Source: Paracoccaceae bacterium (GTDB taxonomy: Bacteria > Pseudomonadota > Alphaproteobacteria > Rhodobacterales > Rhodobacteraceae). Taken from it: a stretch of DNA of 64,000 bases. The stretch covers positions 1,106,501-1,170,500 of the forward strand of contig WLWX01000001.1 of the NCBI GenBank assembly GCA_012103375.1, read 5' to 3'. Shown here one piece after another: positions 7,842 through 18,138 of the stretch (the first letter of the stretch is position 1; each line of letters starts with the position of its first letter). The position numbers and the translations under genes were made by a program. The notes under the pieces are model-generated. The model saw nothing but the letters and a program-made list of their open reading frames with translations. It was not told the DNA's origin and searched no databases.

Positions 7842-8354
7842 GTGGCGCGCAGGTTCAGAGGTGAAAGCCACCACAAGGTGGATGCAAAGGGTCGGGTGTC
7901 TATCCCAGCGTTGTTTCGCCCTGTTCTGGTTGCCGGCGATCCGGGCTGTACTGATGGCAAGCGCGCGGGCCTTGTGATCGTTTATGGCGATCATCGCCGC
8001 AAATACCTTGAATGTTACACGATGGAGGCGATTGCCGACGTCGATGCGCGTATTGATGCGTTGCCGCGCGGCTCCACCCAGCGGAAAATGCTGGAACGCA
8101 TGTTCAACGGTCAGTCGATGCCGACCGAACTTGACCCCGATGGCCGCCTGGTTCTGGCGCAGAAGTTGCGCGACAAGATCGGGCTGGAGGGGGAGGCGTT
8201 CTTTATCGCCTCTGGCGACACTTTCCAGATCTGGAAGCCGGACACCTATGAAACGGAAGAGCTTGCGCGGACCGAGGCCTGGCTGGACGATCAGCCCGAG
8301 GATTTCGATCCGCTGACCCTGCTGGACAGCGCGCCCAGCCCAGCGACGGAATAA
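7842..8354 (+). CDS. mraZ: Transcriptional regulator MraZ
   Basis: A 170-residue protein opening the dcw cluster. [18 protein letters not shown] followed by VSIPALFRP is the first SpoVT/AbrB-like repeat. The second half holds [11 protein letters not shown] and [18 protein letters not shown], the second repeat (DGRLVL/KIGL). MraZ binds repeated TGGG boxes in its own promoter and limits dcw expression; candidate boxes lie at 7571-7600. It is slightly longer than the 152-residue E. coli protein because of an acidic C-terminal tail. The stop TAA shares its last base with the rsmH ATG. Confidence 0.95.
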   Translation: MARRFRGESHHKVDAKGRVSIPALFRPVLVAGDPGCTDGKRAGLVIVYGDHRRKYLECYTMEAIADVDARIDALPRGSTQRKMLERMFNGQSMPTELDPDGRLVLAQKLRDKIGLEGEAFFIASGDTFQIWKPDTYETEELARTEAWLDDQPEDFDPLTLLDSAPSPATE

Positions 8355-9352
8355 TGTCTATGGTTGTTGCCGCCGCCAGGACGCCCACCCCGCATATCCC
8401 GGTTCTGCTGCGCCAGTTGCTGGACGCGGTCGCGCCGGTGCGTGGGATCTGGCTGGACGGAACGCTGGGGGCAGGTGGCTATGCGCGCGGTTTGCTAGAG
8501 GCTGGGGCGGATCAGGTGATCGGCGTAGATCGTGACCCGCTGGCGCTGGATATGGCGGTAGATTGGGGCGCGCCCTATGGTGATCGGCTGCGCGTGGTTC
8601 AAAGCAATTTCAGCGTGTTGGACCGGGCTAATGATGTGCCACTTGATGGCGTGGCGCTGGACCTTGGCGTCAGCTCGATGCAGTTGGATCGGGCCGAACG
8701 CGGGTTTTCATTCATGAAGGACGGCCCGCTGGACATGCGCATGGGCCAAAGCGGGTACTCGGCGGCGGATCTGGTGAACGAGGCCGAAGACTCCACGCTT
8801 GCCGACATTCTGTTTCAATATGGCGAGGAACGCGCCGGTCGCCGGATTGCGCGCGCAATCGTCGCGGCGCGTGCCCAGGCGCGGATCGAAACAACTGGCC
8901 AACTGGCCGAGATCATCCAATCCTGCCTGCCGCGCCCGAGGCCGGGGCAAAGCCATCCGGCGACGCGCAGTTTTCAGGCGATCCGCATTGCCGTGAATGA
9001 CGAATTTGGTGAGCTGGTTCAGGGGCTTGAGGCGGCTGAGCGGGCATTGAAACCCGGCGGGAAACTGGCCGTTGTCAGCTTCCATTCGCTGGAAGATCGC
9101 GTGGTGAAACGGTTTTTCACCGAACGTTCCGGCGGTGGCGGACGGTCAAACCGCTATGCGCCCGAAGCGGCGCAGGACGCGCCGCGCTTTACGCTGGATA
9201 TCAAGGGAAAAGGCCCGGATGACGCCGAACTGGCCGTCAATCCCCGGGCAAGATCGGCGCGGTTGCGGGTGGGGACGCGCACCGATGCCGCGGCAGGCCC
9301 TGCGGATCATTCCGCTTTAGGCCTGCCGAAACATGTACAAAGGGGGCGCTGA
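8354..9352 (+). CDS. rsmH: 16S rRNA m4C1402 methyltransferase RsmH
   Basis: A 332-residue SAM-dependent methyltransferase (old name MraW) that N4-methylates C1402 in the 16S rRNA decoding centre. Seen: [19 protein letters not shown] (SAM loop), [18 protein letters not shown], the [17 protein letters not shown] region and [16 protein letters not shown]. All are signature blocks of the family, and the length is normal. It overlaps mraZ by one base and ends at the first base of the ftsL ATG. Confidence 0.96.
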   Translation: MSMVVAAARTPTPHIPVLLRQLLDAVAPVRGIWLDGTLGAGGYARGLLEAGADQVIGVDRDPLALDMAVDWGAPYGDRLRVVQSNFSVLDRANDVPLDGVALDLGVSSMQLDRAERGFSFMKDGPLDMRMGQSGYSAADLVNEAEDSTLADILFQYGEERAGRRIARAIVAARAQARIETTGQLAEIIQSCLPRPRPGQSHPATRSFQAIRIAVNDEFGELVQGLEAAERALKPGGKLAVVSFHSLEDRVVKRFFTERSGGGGRSNRYAPEAAQDAPRFTLDIKGKGPDDAELAVNPRARSARLRVGTRTDAAAGPADHSALGLPKHVQRGR

Positions 9353-9732
9353 TGCGCGGCTTTCTGGTTTTCTTCGTGTCCGTTGCCGTGATGGCGCTGG
9401 CGTTCTGGGCCTATCGTGAGAATTACGAGACTCAGCAAGCCTTGCAGGAAAACAACACGTTGCAGCGCAAGCTTGGCGCGGCGCATGAGCGTTTGTCGGT
9501 TTTGCGCGCCGAATGGGCCTATCTGAACCGCCCCGAACGGCTGCGCGATCTGGCGGACCTGAACTTTGAACGCCTTGGGCTGATGCCGCTGCAACCGGAA
9601 CAGTTTGGCCGCGTCGGGCAGGTCAGCTTTCCGCCGCGCATCTCGCTTATCAACAACCCGGTCGACGTTATGGCGATCACCGACGACAGCAACGACAGCG
9701 ACGACACCATCGCCCCGGAGGCCACCGAATGA
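9352..9732 (+). CDS. ftsL: Cell division protein FtsL
   Basis: A 126-residue bitopic protein with one membrane segment near the N-terminus (FLVFFVSVAVMALAFWA), then a coiled-coil-like stretch (ETQQALQENNTLQRKLGAAH) and RLRDLADLNFERLGL. In the divisome FtsL pairs with FtsB and FtsQ and activates FtsWI. Sequence conservation is weak in this family, so the call rests on size, topology and its place between rsmH and ftsI. It overlaps ftsI by four bases. Confidence 0.88.
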   Translation: MRGFLVFFVSVAVMALAFWAYRENYETQQALQENNTLQRKLGAAHERLSVLRAEWAYLNRPERLRDLADLNFERLGLMPLQPEQFGRVGQVSFPPRISLINNPVDVMAITDDSNDSDDTIAPEATE

Positions 9733-11513
9733 CCCGCACGCCGCTGCGCCCGCTGCCCCGCATTCTGGAGGCCCGCCGCAAGGGCGAGAATCCGGACGCG
9801 ATTGAACGTGAGAATCTGGCGCAGCGCCATGAAGAACTGCGCGACGGTCACCGGATGCGGGCCGAAGGGCGGCTTTTGGTGCTGGGTGTGTTTTTCTTCG
9901 TCGCATTCTCGGTCGTGGGCGCGCGGATGGGGCTGATGGCCGCGTCCGAAGCGCATGAGCCCCGCGCACAGGCCGCCGGGGCGGCGATCGTCGCGACCCG
10001 TGCGGACATCGTGGATCGCAACGGTCGGGTGCTGGCCACGAACCTGTCAACAAACTCGCTTTACGCGCAGCCCCTGCAGATGGTGGACCCTGTGCGTTCG
10101 GCCCACGCATTGGTCGAGGTTTTCCCGGATCTGAACGCCGAAAAGCTGATCAAACAGTTCACCGGCGGGCGCAAGTTTCTGTGGATCAAGAAGAAAATCA
10201 GCCCGGAACAGCAGCAGGCGGTCTTTGACATCGGCGAACCCGGCCTGTTGTTCGGCCCGCGAGAGATGCGGCTTTATCCCAACGGTCGATTGGCCGCACA
10301 TATTCTGGGTGGGGCGAGTTTCGGGCGCGAAGGCGTGCACTCGGCCGAAGTGATCGGTGTTGCGGGCGTCGAAAAGGCGATGGACGCGACTCTGCGCGAC
10401 CCGGCCCGCGAAGGTGCGCCGGTGCAGCTGTCGATTGATGTCACGGTGCAGTCGGCGATCCGGCAGGTGCTTTATGGTGGCATGAAGCTGATGAATGCCA
10501 AGGGAGCGACAGCGGTTCTGATGGAGGTGAACTCGGGCGAAGTGATCTCGATGGTCAGCTTGCCGGACTTTGATCCAAACGCGCGGCCCGATCTGCCGAC
10601 AACGGGTGATGCGGGTGACAGCCCGCTGTTCAACCGGGCGGTTCAGGGGGTGTATGAACTCGGCTCGGTCTTCAAGATATTCAACATGGCGATGGCGCTG
10701 CAGGATGGCCAGGTGACACCCACCAGCATGGTCGACACCACTGGCCCAATGCGCTGGGGCCGGTATCGGATCCGCGATTTCCACAACTATGGCCCGCATC
10801 TGTCGGCCACCGATGTGATCGTCAAATCCTCGAACGTAGGGTCCGCGCGGCTGGCATTGGAGGCCGGGGCGGACCGGCAGCAGGAATTCCTTGGCGATCT
10901 TGGTTTCTTCACACCAACCCCTGTGGAACTGGTCGAGGCACCTTATGCCAAGCCGTTGTTGCCGAAGAACTGGTCCGACATCGTGGTGATGACCGCCAGT
11001 TACGGGCATGGGTTTTCGTCCAGCCCGCTGCATCTGGCGACGGGATATGCTTCGCTCCTGAATGGCGGCACCAAGGTCACGCCAACGCTGTTGAAGCGCG
11101 ATGGCCCGGCGCCGGTCGGCCCACGGATCGTGCGCCCCGAAGTGTCCGAGGCGGCGCGCGCCATGCTGCGCCAAGTCGTTGTGCGCGGCACGGCGCGCTT
11201 TGGCGAGGTTTCGGGCTATGCCGTGGGCGGCAAGACCGGCACTGCGGACAAGCCAAAACCCAAGGGCGGGTATTACAAAGACCGGGTCGTGGCGACATTC
11301 GCCAGCGTCTTTCCGGCGCATGATCCGAAATACGTGCTGATCGTCTCGCTCGATGAACCCAGTGAGAACTCCGGTCCCAAGCCACGCCGCACCGCTGGCT
11401 GGACGGCTGTTCCGGTCGCCGCCGAAGTGATCCGCCGGGTGGCACCGCTTCTTGGCCTCAGGCCAGAGATTGAACCCGTGGCAGTGGATAGGCTATTGCT
11501 CAGCTCGAACTGA
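9729..11513 (+). CDS. ftsI: Penicillin-binding protein 3, septal transpeptidase FtsI
   Basis: A 594-residue class B PBP. A cytoplasmic N-terminus, one membrane anchor (LLVLGVFFFVAFSVVGARMG) and a pedestal domain precede the transpeptidase domain, whose active-site motifs are SVFK (Ser near 312), SSN (near 366) and KTG (near 501). It cross-links septal peptidoglycan together with FtsW. ATGA overlap with ftsL indicates coupled translation. The length is typical. Confidence 0.96.
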   Translation: MTRTPLRPLPRILEARRKGENPDAIERENLAQRHEELRDGHRMRAEGRLLVLGVFFFVAFSVVGARMGLMAASEAHEPRAQAAGAAIVATRADIVDRNGRVLATNLSTNSLYAQPLQMVDPVRSAHALVEVFPDLNAEKLIKQFTGGRKFLWIKKKISPEQQQAVFDIGEPGLLFGPREMRLYPNGRLAAHILGGASFGREGVHSAEVIGVAGVEKAMDATLRDPAREGAPVQLSIDVTVQSAIRQVLYGGMKLMNAKGATAVLMEVNSGEVISMVSLPDFDPNARPDLPTTGDAGDSPLFNRAVQGVYELGSVFKIFNMAMALQDGQVTPTSMVDTTGPMRWGRYRIRDFHNYGPHLSATDVIVKSSNVGSARLALEAGADRQQEFLGDLGFFTPTPVELVEAPYAKPLLPKNWSDIVVMTASYGHGFSSSPLHLATGYASLLNGGTKVTPTLLKRDGPAPVGPRIVRPEVSEAARAMLRQVVVRGTARFGEVSGYAVGGKTGTADKPKPKGGYYKDRVVATFASVFPAHDPKYVLIVSLDEPSENSGPKPRRTAGWTAVPVAAEVIRRVAPLLGLRPEIEPVAVDRLLLSSN

Positions 11514-11536
11514 ACGGTTTGAAGTCAGGTGGGGCG

Positions 11537-13012
11537 ATGGGCAAGACAAAAACGCTGGGCGATCTGGGGCTGACCCTGCCGGGCGGGCAGGGGATCGAAA
11601 TTACCGGGTTGGCCGTGGACAGTCGCGAGGTTCAGGACGGTTTCCTGTTCGCAGCCCTTCCCGGCAGCAATGTCCACGGCGGCGATTTTATTCAATATGC
11701 GGTGCGTCAGGGTGCGGCGGCGGTGCTGACAGATCAGCAGGGCGTCGATCGGGCCGGGGCGGCACTGGGCGATACGCCTGTGATCATCGTCGACGATCCG
11801 CGTCAGTCACTGGCCTATGCTGCCGCGCTTTGGTTCGGGGCACAGCCTGAAACCACGGTCGCGGTGACCGGGACCAACGGCAAAACCTCGGTCGCCAGCT
11901 TCACCCGTCAGATCTGGGCCGCGCTGGGCCATGCCTCGATCAGTCTTGGCACCACGGGGGTCGAAGGCGACTGGACCGCACCGCTGGCGATGACAACGCC
12001 CGAGCCGATCACCCTGCACCGGCTGCTGTCGCAAGCAGCGGGCGAGGGGGTCACCCATTGCGCGATGGAAGCCTCCAGCCACGGGTTGGCGCAACGGCGC
12101 CTGGACGGGGTGCATCTCGCGGCGGCGGCGTTTACCAATTTCAGCCAGGATCATCTGGATTACCACGCTGATTTCGCCGAGTATTTTGCCGCCAAGGCGG
12201 GCCTGTTTGACCGGGTTTTGCCCGAAGACGGGGTCGCGGTGATCAACCTCGACGATCCGCGCGGGAGCGAGGTGGCGACCATCGCGGGCGAGCGTGGGCA
12301 AGAGATTTTGACAGTGGGTCGGTCAGAACGCGCGGGCCTGCGCATCCTCGGCCTTCGGTTCGACGCGACCGGGCAGGATCTGCGTTTTTCCTGGAATGGC
12401 GCAACGCGACAGGTGCGCATTGGACTGATCGGCGGGTTCCAGGCGGAAAACGTGCTGGTCGCCGCCGGGCTGGCGATTGCCGCCGGGGCGGCGCCGGGGG
12501 ATGTCTTCGATACGCTGCCGGGGCTTGCTGGCGTGCGGGGCCGGATGCAGCTGGCGGCCACGCGCGACAACGGCGCGGCGGTGTTCGTGGATTACGCCCA
12601 TACGCCGGATGCGCTGAGCACCGCGCTTCAGGCCTTGCGCCCGCATGTCATGGGGCGGCTGGTCGTGGTGTTCGGCGCGGGTGGCGACCGCGACCGGGGC
12701 AAGCGTCCGCTGATGGGGCAGGCGGCGGCCGAGAACGCGGATCTGGTCTTCGTCACCGACGACAACCCGCGCAGCGAAGATCCCGCCAGCATCCGCGCCG
12801 CGATCATGGCCGCGGCGGGCGAGGCAACCGAAGTCGGCGACCGGGCCGAGGCGATCCTGCGCGGCGTCGATGCGTTGGAGCCTGGCGATGCGGTGCTGAT
12901 CGCCGGCAAGGGCCATGAAACGGGCCAGACCGTCGGCGATGCGGTGTTTCCCTTTGATGACGTGGAACAGGCGAGTGTCGCGGTCGCCGCGCTAGACGGA
13001 CATTTGGCGTGA
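11537..13012 (+). CDS. murE: UDP-MurNAc-tripeptide synthetase MurE
   Basis: A 491-residue Mur ligase that adds meso-diaminopimelate to UDP-MurNAc-L-Ala-D-Glu using ATP. The ATP loop TGTNGKTSVA is near residue 112, the MEASSHGL block follows, and DNPRSEDP (near 409) is the motif linked to meso-DAP specificity. I chose the ATG at 11537, preceded by AGGTGGGG, over an in-frame TTG at 11519. It overlaps murF by four bases (GTGA). Confidence 0.95.
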   Translation: MGKTKTLGDLGLTLPGGQGIEITGLAVDSREVQDGFLFAALPGSNVHGGDFIQYAVRQGAAAVLTDQQGVDRAGAALGDTPVIIVDDPRQSLAYAAALWFGAQPETTVAVTGTNGKTSVASFTRQIWAALGHASISLGTTGVEGDWTAPLAMTTPEPITLHRLLSQAAGEGVTHCAMEASSHGLAQRRLDGVHLAAAAFTNFSQDHLDYHADFAEYFAAKAGLFDRVLPEDGVAVINLDDPRGSEVATIAGERGQEILTVGRSERAGLRILGLRFDATGQDLRFSWNGATRQVRIGLIGGFQAENVLVAAGLAIAAGAAPGDVFDTLPGLAGVRGRMQLAATRDNGAAVFVDYAHTPDALSTALQALRPHVMGRLVVVFGAGGDRDRGKRPLMGQAAAENADLVFVTDDNPRSEDPASIRAAIMAAAGEATEVGDRAEAILRGVDALEPGDAVLIAGKGHETGQTVGDAVFPFDDVEQASVAVAALDGHLA

Positions 13013-14445
13013 CTGCGCTGTGGACAGCGGCAGATGCCGCCGCTACAACAGGCGGGCGGGCGACGACGGATTGGGCTGCGGCAGGCGTGTCCATTGACAC
13101 GCGCAGCCTGCGGCCCGGCGATCTGTTCGTTGCCCTGAAGGACGTCCGTGACGGGCATGACTTTGTGGCGCAGGCGCTGGAAAAGGGCGCGGCGGCGGCC
13201 CTGGTCAGCCGGATACCGGACGGCGTGTCTGCGGACGCTCCGCTTTTGATTGTCGATGACGTTCTGGACGGGTTGGCGGCGCTCGGCGCGGCGGGACGCG
13301 CGCGCACGCACGCCAAGGTGATCGGGGTCACAGGCTCGGTTGGGAAGACCTCGACCAAGGAAATGTTACGCGTTGCGCTGACCTCGACGGGCCGGGTTCA
13401 CGCGGCCGAGGCGAGTTACAACAACCAATGGGGCGTGCCGCTGACGCTGGCGCGGATGCCTGCCGACACCGATGTGTCGATTATCGAGATCGGCATGAAC
13501 CACCCCGGCGAGATTGCGCCGCTCTCGCGCCTGACCCGGCCCCATGTGGCCCTGATCACCACGGTTGTCGGCGCACATATGGAGGCGTTTGAGGGCCTTG
13601 ACGGGATCGCCAGTGAAAAAGCGGCGATCTTTGAGGGGCTTGAACCGGGCGGCACCGCGATCATCCCCGGTGACCTGACCGTTTCAGGCATCCTGCGCGA
13701 GGCCGCCGGAAAGACGGCGATCTGTTTCGGTAATGACCCGCGCAACGACTGGCGGCTGGGCGACGTCCGGGTCAGTGCGGCGGCGGTGACGGCGAAGGCC
13801 GCTTCGCCGGGCGGCCCGTTGCTGTTCAAGATCGCCAGCCCGGGCCGGCATTTCGCCGAAAATGCGCTGGCCGTTCTGGCCGCCGCGCAGGCGCTGGATG
13901 CCGATATGGCGCTGGTGATTGCGGACCTCGGGCGCTGGGCGCCGCCCGCCGGGCGCGGCACGCTTGAGGACCTGGTGCTTGACGATTTCGCCGAAGGCAT
14001 GTCGCTGACGCTGATTGATGATGCGTTCAACGCCAATCCGACCTCATTGAATGCGGCGCTGGAGATCCTGACCGCGCAGACGCCAACCGATGGGGTGGGC
14101 CGTGTCGGGCGCGGACGGCGGATTGCGATGCTGGGGGATATGCTGGAACTGGGCAGGGATGAGGTTGCCCAACATGCGGCTGTTGCAACCTCTCCGCATC
14201 TGGTGGGCGTTGATGTGATCCACTGCGTCGGCCCGCTGATGCACCATCTTTGGCAAGCGCTGCCCGAGGACCAGCGCGGAGAGCATGTCACCGACGCGCG
14301 CGACCTGGTCAGCCGGGCACACGCCTTGGTTGATGCAGGCGATATTGTGCTGGTCAAGGGCTCCAAGGGCAGCAAAATAAGCCTTGTCGTTGACGCGATC
14401 CGAAAACTGGGCCATGCCCGCGATCACAAAAACGGGAACGGATAA
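13009..14445 (+). CDS. murF: UDP-MurNAc-pentapeptide synthetase MurF
   Basis: A 478-residue Mur ligase that joins D-Ala-D-Ala to the UDP-MurNAc-tripeptide. [15 protein letters not shown] (near 105-120) is the MurF version of the ATP loop; [17 protein letters not shown] and [10 protein letters not shown] are MurF-specific blocks. The start codon is GTG, overlapping the murE stop (GTGA). The next gene, mraY, begins one base after the stop. Confidence 0.95.
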   Translation: MTALWTAADAAATTGGRATTDWAAAGVSIDTRSLRPGDLFVALKDVRDGHDFVAQALEKGAAAALVSRIPDGVSADAPLLIVDDVLDGLAALGAAGRARTHAKVIGVTGSVGKTSTKEMLRVALTSTGRVHAAEASYNNQWGVPLTLARMPADTDVSIIEIGMNHPGEIAPLSRLTRPHVALITTVVGAHMEAFEGLDGIASEKAAIFEGLEPGGTAIIPGDLTVSGILREAAGKTAICFGNDPRNDWRLGDVRVSAAAVTAKAASPGGPLLFKIASPGRHFAENALAVLAAAQALDADMALVIADLGRWAPPAGRGTLEDLVLDDFAEGMSLTLIDDAFNANPTSLNAALEILTAQTPTDGVGRVGRGRRIAMLGDMLELGRDEVAQHAAVATSPHLVGVDVIHCVGPLMHHLWQALPEDQRGEHVTDARDLVSRAHALVDAGDIVLVKGSKGSKISLVVDAIRKLGHARDHKNGNG

Positions 14446-14446
14446 A

Positions 14447-15532
14447 ATGCTTTATTGGCTGACCTTGCTAAGCGACGGCGGCGACGTTTTTAACCTTTTC
14501 AGATATATCACTTTTCGCGCAGGCGGCGCGTTTTTCACCGCCCTGATCTTCGGGTTCGTGTTTGGCAAGCCGCTGATCAACCTGCTGCGCAAACAGCAAA
14601 AACACGGGCAGCCGATCCGCGATGACGGTCCGGAAAGCCATATTCTGGAAAAAGCCGGAACGCCAACCATGGGCGGCATGCTGATCCTAGGGGCGCTGGT
14701 GGTTTCGACCCTTCTGTGGGCGCGGCTGGATAACGGTTATGTCTGGATGATCCTGCTGGTGACGGTTTGCTTCGGGGCGATTGGTTTTGCCGACGATTAT
14801 CAAAAGGTTACCAGTAACAGCCACAAGGGTGTGTCGGCGCGGATGCGGTTCGGTCTGGGCCTGTTGGTTGCAGCGGCAGCGGCCTATTGGGCCAGCGCGA
14901 TGCACCCGGATGAGCTGTCGAACCGGCTGGCGATGCCGATCTTCAAAGAGACGTTGCTAAACCTGTGGATCCTGTTCATTCCCTTCGCGATGATCGTGAT
15001 TGTCGGGGCGGCGAATGCGGTCAATCTGACGGATGGGTTGGACGGGCTGGCGATCATGCCGGTGATGATTGCCGCCGGGGCGCTGGGTGTTATCGCTTAT
15101 GCTGTGGGTCGGGTCGATTTTACCGAGTATCTAGACGTGCACTATGTCCCCGGCACGGGCGAGATCCTGATTTTCACCGCCGGTCTGATCGGCGGCGGCT
15201 TGGGCTTCCTGTGGTACAACGCCCCCCCGGCGGCGGTTTTCATGGGGGATACCGGTTCATTGGCCCTCGGCGGTGCGCTGGGCGCTATCGCGGTGGCCAC
15301 CAAGCACGAGATCGTGCTGGCCATCGTCGGCGGCATCTTCGTGGTCGAAGCGCTGAGCGTGATCATCCAGGTCCTCTATTTCAAGAAGACCGGCAAGCGC
15401 GTGTTCCTGATGGCCCCGATCCATCATCACTTTGAAAAACAGGGCTGGGCCGAAAGCACCATCGTGATCCGGTTCTGGATCATCGCACTGATCCTGGCGC
15501 TGGTTGGGTTGGCGACGCTGAAGGTTCGGTAA
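14447..15532 (+). CDS. mraY: Phospho-MurNAc-pentapeptide translocase MraY
   Basis: A 361-residue integral membrane enzyme that makes lipid I from UDP-MurNAc-pentapeptide and undecaprenyl phosphate. About ten membrane segments are visible. Signature blocks are [15 protein letters not shown] (Asp pair), [22 protein letters not shown] and [12 protein letters not shown] chose the ATG at 14447 because MLYWLTLLS matches the family N-terminus; the frame is open further upstream inside murF. Confidence 0.96.
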   Translation: MLYWLTLLSDGGDVFNLFRYITFRAGGAFFTALIFGFVFGKPLINLLRKQQKHGQPIRDDGPESHILEKAGTPTMGGMLILGALVVSTLLWARLDNGYVWMILLVTVCFGAIGFADDYQKVTSNSHKGVSARMRFGLGLLVAAAAAYWASAMHPDELSNRLAMPIFKETLLNLWILFIPFAMIVIVGAANAVNLTDGLDGLAIMPVMIAAGALGVIAYAVGRVDFTEYLDVHYVPGTGEILIFTAGLIGGGLGFLWYNAPPAAVFMGDTGSLALGGALGAIAVATKHEIVLAIVGGIFVVEALSVIIQVLYFKKTGKRVFLMAPIHHHFEKQGWAESTIVIRFWIIALILALVGLATLKVR

Positions 15533-15579
15533 GGTGGCAATCCTTACCCACCGCAGACGTTCAGATCGTAAAAATCCAA

Positions 15580-15776
15580 CGCCCGGAATCAAGCCCGCAA
15601 GGGCGCCGGGCGAGCGCCTGTCTGCCGCCCGGGCAGGCGCTTCTGCGACGGCGCACAAATCACCGAAGTCAGAGTTAACCCTGCTGGATAAATTGCCCCT
15701 CGCGACTGTGACTGCGCCTACCCGCAGACAGGCGCCCACCCGGCTTGTTCTGCATCGCCACCAAAGTAGGTAACAA
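15580..15776. repeat. Intergenic structured repeat, family B copy 1
   Basis: Fills most of the 337-bp mraY-murD gap. It starts with the nested palindrome CGCCCGG...CCGGGCG enclosing GCCC-GCAA-GGGC, then a second hairpin (15613-15620 with 15634-15641, AGCGCCTG/CAGGCGCT), and a third CGCCT-type hairpin before CACCCGGCTTG. Copies at 33471 and 17331 differ by compensating base changes, so the folded form is what is kept. A 79-codon frame runs through it but is not credible as a gene. Confidence 0.8.
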
Positions 15777-15869
15777 GCCAAAACATCCTGAACCCGCTCC
15801 AATCGCATCGCGCCTTCCCATGCATCTGCGAATCCGCTAGCCAGATCGTGATATGAAAAAGTGTCATCC

Positions 15870-17270
15870 ATGATCCCGGTTCAGGGCTTCTCGGGCCAGA
15901 AAACCGCCGTCCTCGGCCTGGGCCGGTCCGGGCTTGCCGCTGCGCGCGCGTTGCGCACAGGCGGGGCCGAGGTGTTGGCCTGGGACGATAGCGAAGCGGG
16001 GCGGGACGCTGCCAAGGCCGAGGGTTTTACCCCGGTCGATTTGTCACGCCCCGGTGCCTTCGACGGGGTTGCCAGCCTGATCGTTTCTCCGGGTATTCCG
16101 CACCTCTACCCGACGCCCAACAAGATCGTGGCGCTGGCCGAAGAGGCGGGCGTGCCGCTGGACAATGACATCGGGCTGTTCTTCCGCTCCCTAGCGACGC
16201 AGGACTGGAACATGTTCGACACCACGCCACGGGTGATCGCGGTTACGGGTTCGAACGGGAAATCGACCACGGCAGCGCTAATCCACCACATTCTTGAGGA
16301 GGCGGGCAAGGACAGCCAGCTGGCCGGGAACATCGGGCGCGGGGTGCTGGATATCGACCCACCGGGGGATGGCGGCGTCGTGGTGCTGGAGCTGTCGTCT
16401 TATCAGACCGAGCTTGCCCGGTCGCTGACGCCCGATATCGCCGTGTTCACCAACCTCAGCCCGGATCATCTGGATCGGCACGGCGGGCTGGGAGGGTATT
16501 TCGCGGCCAAGCGACGCTTGTTCTCGGAAGGCGGACCAGACCGCGCGGTGATTGGCGTGGACGAGGACGAGGGGCGGTTTCTGGCCGGGCAGATGGCCGA
16601 AGGCGCGGGCGATGACCGGGTGATCCGGGTGTCGGCTGAACGCAAACTGGGCGGGCCGGGGTGGAGCGTTGCGGCCAGAAAGGGGTTCCTGGCCGAACGG
16701 CGCAAGGGCAAGCAAGTCGCCGCGATCGATCTGCGCCAGATTGCCGGGCTGCCGGGGGCGCATAATCATCAGAATGCCTGCGCGGCCTACGCGGCGGTCC
16801 GGGCGCTGGGGATCGCGCCAAAGGTGATTGAGGCGGCGCTGCGCTGCTTTGCAGGGTTGCCCCATCGCAGCCAGATCGTCGCCGTGAAGGATGGCGTGAC
16901 CTGGGTGAATGATAGCAAGGCGACCAATGTGGACAGCGCGGCGAAGGCGCTGCAGGCGTTCAAGCGCATTCGCTGGATTGCCGGCGGGCTTGGCAAGGAT
17001 GGCGGTATCGCGGCGCTGGTGCCGCATCTGGGCTCAGTCGCCAAGGCCTATCTGATCGGCCACTCGGCGCGGGAATTTGCGTTGCAGCTTGGCGATGTGC
17101 CGCATGAGGTTTTCGCGACATTGGCCGAGGCGGTGGCGCGGGCGGCCGAAGAGGTTGAGGCGGGCGATACCGTCCTGCTGGCCCCGGCGGCGGCGAGTTT
17201 TGATCAGTACCCGGATTTCGAAAAGCGGGGCGAGGATTTCATCGCGCTGGTTGGTGATGTGACGGGGTAG
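15870..17270 (+). CDS. murD: UDP-MurNAc-L-Ala:D-Glu ligase MurD
   Basis: A 466-residue Mur ligase that adds D-glutamate to UDP-MurNAc-L-Ala. It has an N-terminal UDP-binding [15 protein letters not shown], the ATP loop [14 protein letters not shown] (near 126) and [15 protein letters not shown] in the C-terminal domain. The start is uncertain: ATG at 15870 (MIPVQGFSG, the family-like start) or GTG at 15861; neither has a clear Shine-Dalgarno. The gap before it holds the family B repeat. Confidence 0.95.
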   Translation: MIPVQGFSGQKTAVLGLGRSGLAAARALRTGGAEVLAWDDSEAGRDAAKAEGFTPVDLSRPGAFDGVASLIVSPGIPHLYPTPNKIVALAEEAGVPLDNDIGLFFRSLATQDWNMFDTTPRVIAVTGSNGKSTTAALIHHILEEAGKDSQLAGNIGRGVLDIDPPGDGGVVVLELSSYQTELARSLTPDIAVFTNLSPDHLDRHGGLGGYFAAKRRLFSEGGPDRAVIGVDEDEGRFLAGQMAEGAGDDRVIRVSAERKLGGPGWSVAARKGFLAERRKGKQVAAIDLRQIAGLPGAHNHQNACAAYAAVRALGIAPKVIEAALRCFAGLPHRSQIVAVKDGVTWVNDSKATNVDSAAKALQAFKRIRWIAGGLGKDGGIAALVPHLGSVAKAYLIGHSAREFALQLGDVPHEVFATLAEAVARAAEEVEAGDTVLLAPAAASFDQYPDFEKRGEDFIALVGDVTG

Positions 17271-17277
17271 GGTGGCT

Positions 17278-17304
17278 GTTCAGACGGCTTTTTTTGGTCT
17301 GAAC
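17278..17304 (+). terminator. Hairpin after murD
   Basis: GTTCAGAC (17278-17285) pairs with GTCTGAAC (17297-17304), and the loop carries a run of seven or more T. It lies 8 bases after the murD stop. The T-run is in the loop, not after the stem, so true terminator function is doubtful. Confidence 0.35.
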
Positions 17305-17330
17305 TGAGGTACAGATGAACTCCTTTTTTC

Positions 17331-17365
17331 CGCCCGGAATCAAGCCTGAAAGGCGCCGTGAAGCC
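17331..17365. repeat. Family B repeat, short copy 3
   Basis: CGCCCGGAATCAAGCC heads a shorter copy whose inner stem is GCCT-GAA-AGGC. The other copies have GCCC/GGGC, so the C-to-T change is matched by G-to-A on the opposite arm. The outer CCGGGCG arm is degraded (CGCCGTG). It is located between the convergent murD and DUF6151 genes. Confidence 0.6.
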
Positions 17366-17392
17366 TCCGATCCGGCCAGCCCGAAACCGGCC

Positions 17393-17998
17393 TCAGCGCG
17401 GCGCACTTGCCGCCTGCCGCTCCTCCAACGTCAGAACCGCCGCCTCGGCCACTGGCGCACCCGTCACCGGGTCAAAAAACGGCGAGCGTTTGTGATCTCC
17501 GCGCAATCGGGCGACCAGAAGTGACCCGATCAGCGCAGCGACTGCGCGCAGCGTCGTGCCGAGGCCACTCGGCGGCGTGACCTCGGCCAATGCTGATCCG
17601 GTGTTGACCCGCGCCTTGACCGGCCCAAGCGGCGCGACCCCGTCGACGAAGTTCGCCGTCATCGCGCTGGCGAACGGCAGGCCGGGGCCCTTGCCGGTGT
17701 TGAACAGAGGCGTGTTGCAGCAACCCGCATACCAGCGGTACAGCCCATTGGGCGACAGGCGCAGGCTGGCCAGATGCTCGGCCCCTTTGGTCAGCCGCAC
17801 CCGCGCCGGGCTGGTCTGAAACAGGTCAGTTCCGCCAGCGGCATCCAGAAACCGCGCGTCCTGCGCAAGATGGCGCACGAAGGCGCGGCAATCCCTGCAA
17901 TAGCAGGCGACATGGTGCCCGGCCCTTGGTCCGGCCCCCGCAATAACGCCCGTGAGCGCGCCACAACCGCACCGAAATTCCATGTCCTGCGCCATCAT
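17393..17998 (-). CDS. DUF6151 (GFA-like) zinc-binding family protein
   Basis: A 201-residue protein with cysteine motifs CGCG, CYCRDCRAF and AGCCNTP, as in glutathione-dependent formaldehyde-activating-like (CENP-V/GFA) proteins, which bind zinc. It best resembles the DUF6151 family; no function is established. It is transcribed against the division cluster, lying between murD and ftsW, and therefore forces ftsW to have a promoter in the 140-bp gap 17999-18138 or to rely on read-through. ATGs at 17998 and 17995 are both possible. Confidence 0.75.
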   Translation of the reverse strand: MMAQDMEFRCGCGALTGVIAGAGPRAGHHVACYCRDCRAFVRHLAQDARFLDAAGGTDLFQTSPARVRLTKGAEHLASLRLSPNGLYRWYAGCCNTPLFNTGKGPGLPFASAMTANFVDGVAPLGPVKARVNTGSALAEVTPPSGLGTTLRAVAALIGSLLVARLRGDHKRSPFFDPVTGAPVAEAAVLTLEERQAASAPR

Positions 17999-18138
17999 TC
18001 ACCGGCCTTTCCGTCAAAACATGCACATTTTGCGAAGGTATCTGCCTTAAAACACTGGCACAATCCTGACATTTCAGGCTAAGTTACGCCCCGAGACCCG
18101 GATAACCGGGCGGTTTGAGGTAGATCAGGCGGTACGGC

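Noticed and set aside
7609-7977. 122-codon ORF overlapping the mraZ leader and start
   Set aside because: It covers the terminator stem and runs out of frame into mraZ; codon pattern and protein are not credible.
15534-15773. 79-codon plus-strand ORF between mraY and murD
   Set aside because: It lies on the family B structured repeat; the predicted protein is low-complexity Arg/Ala/Pro-rich, has no clear ribosome site and is not kept in the other repeat copies.
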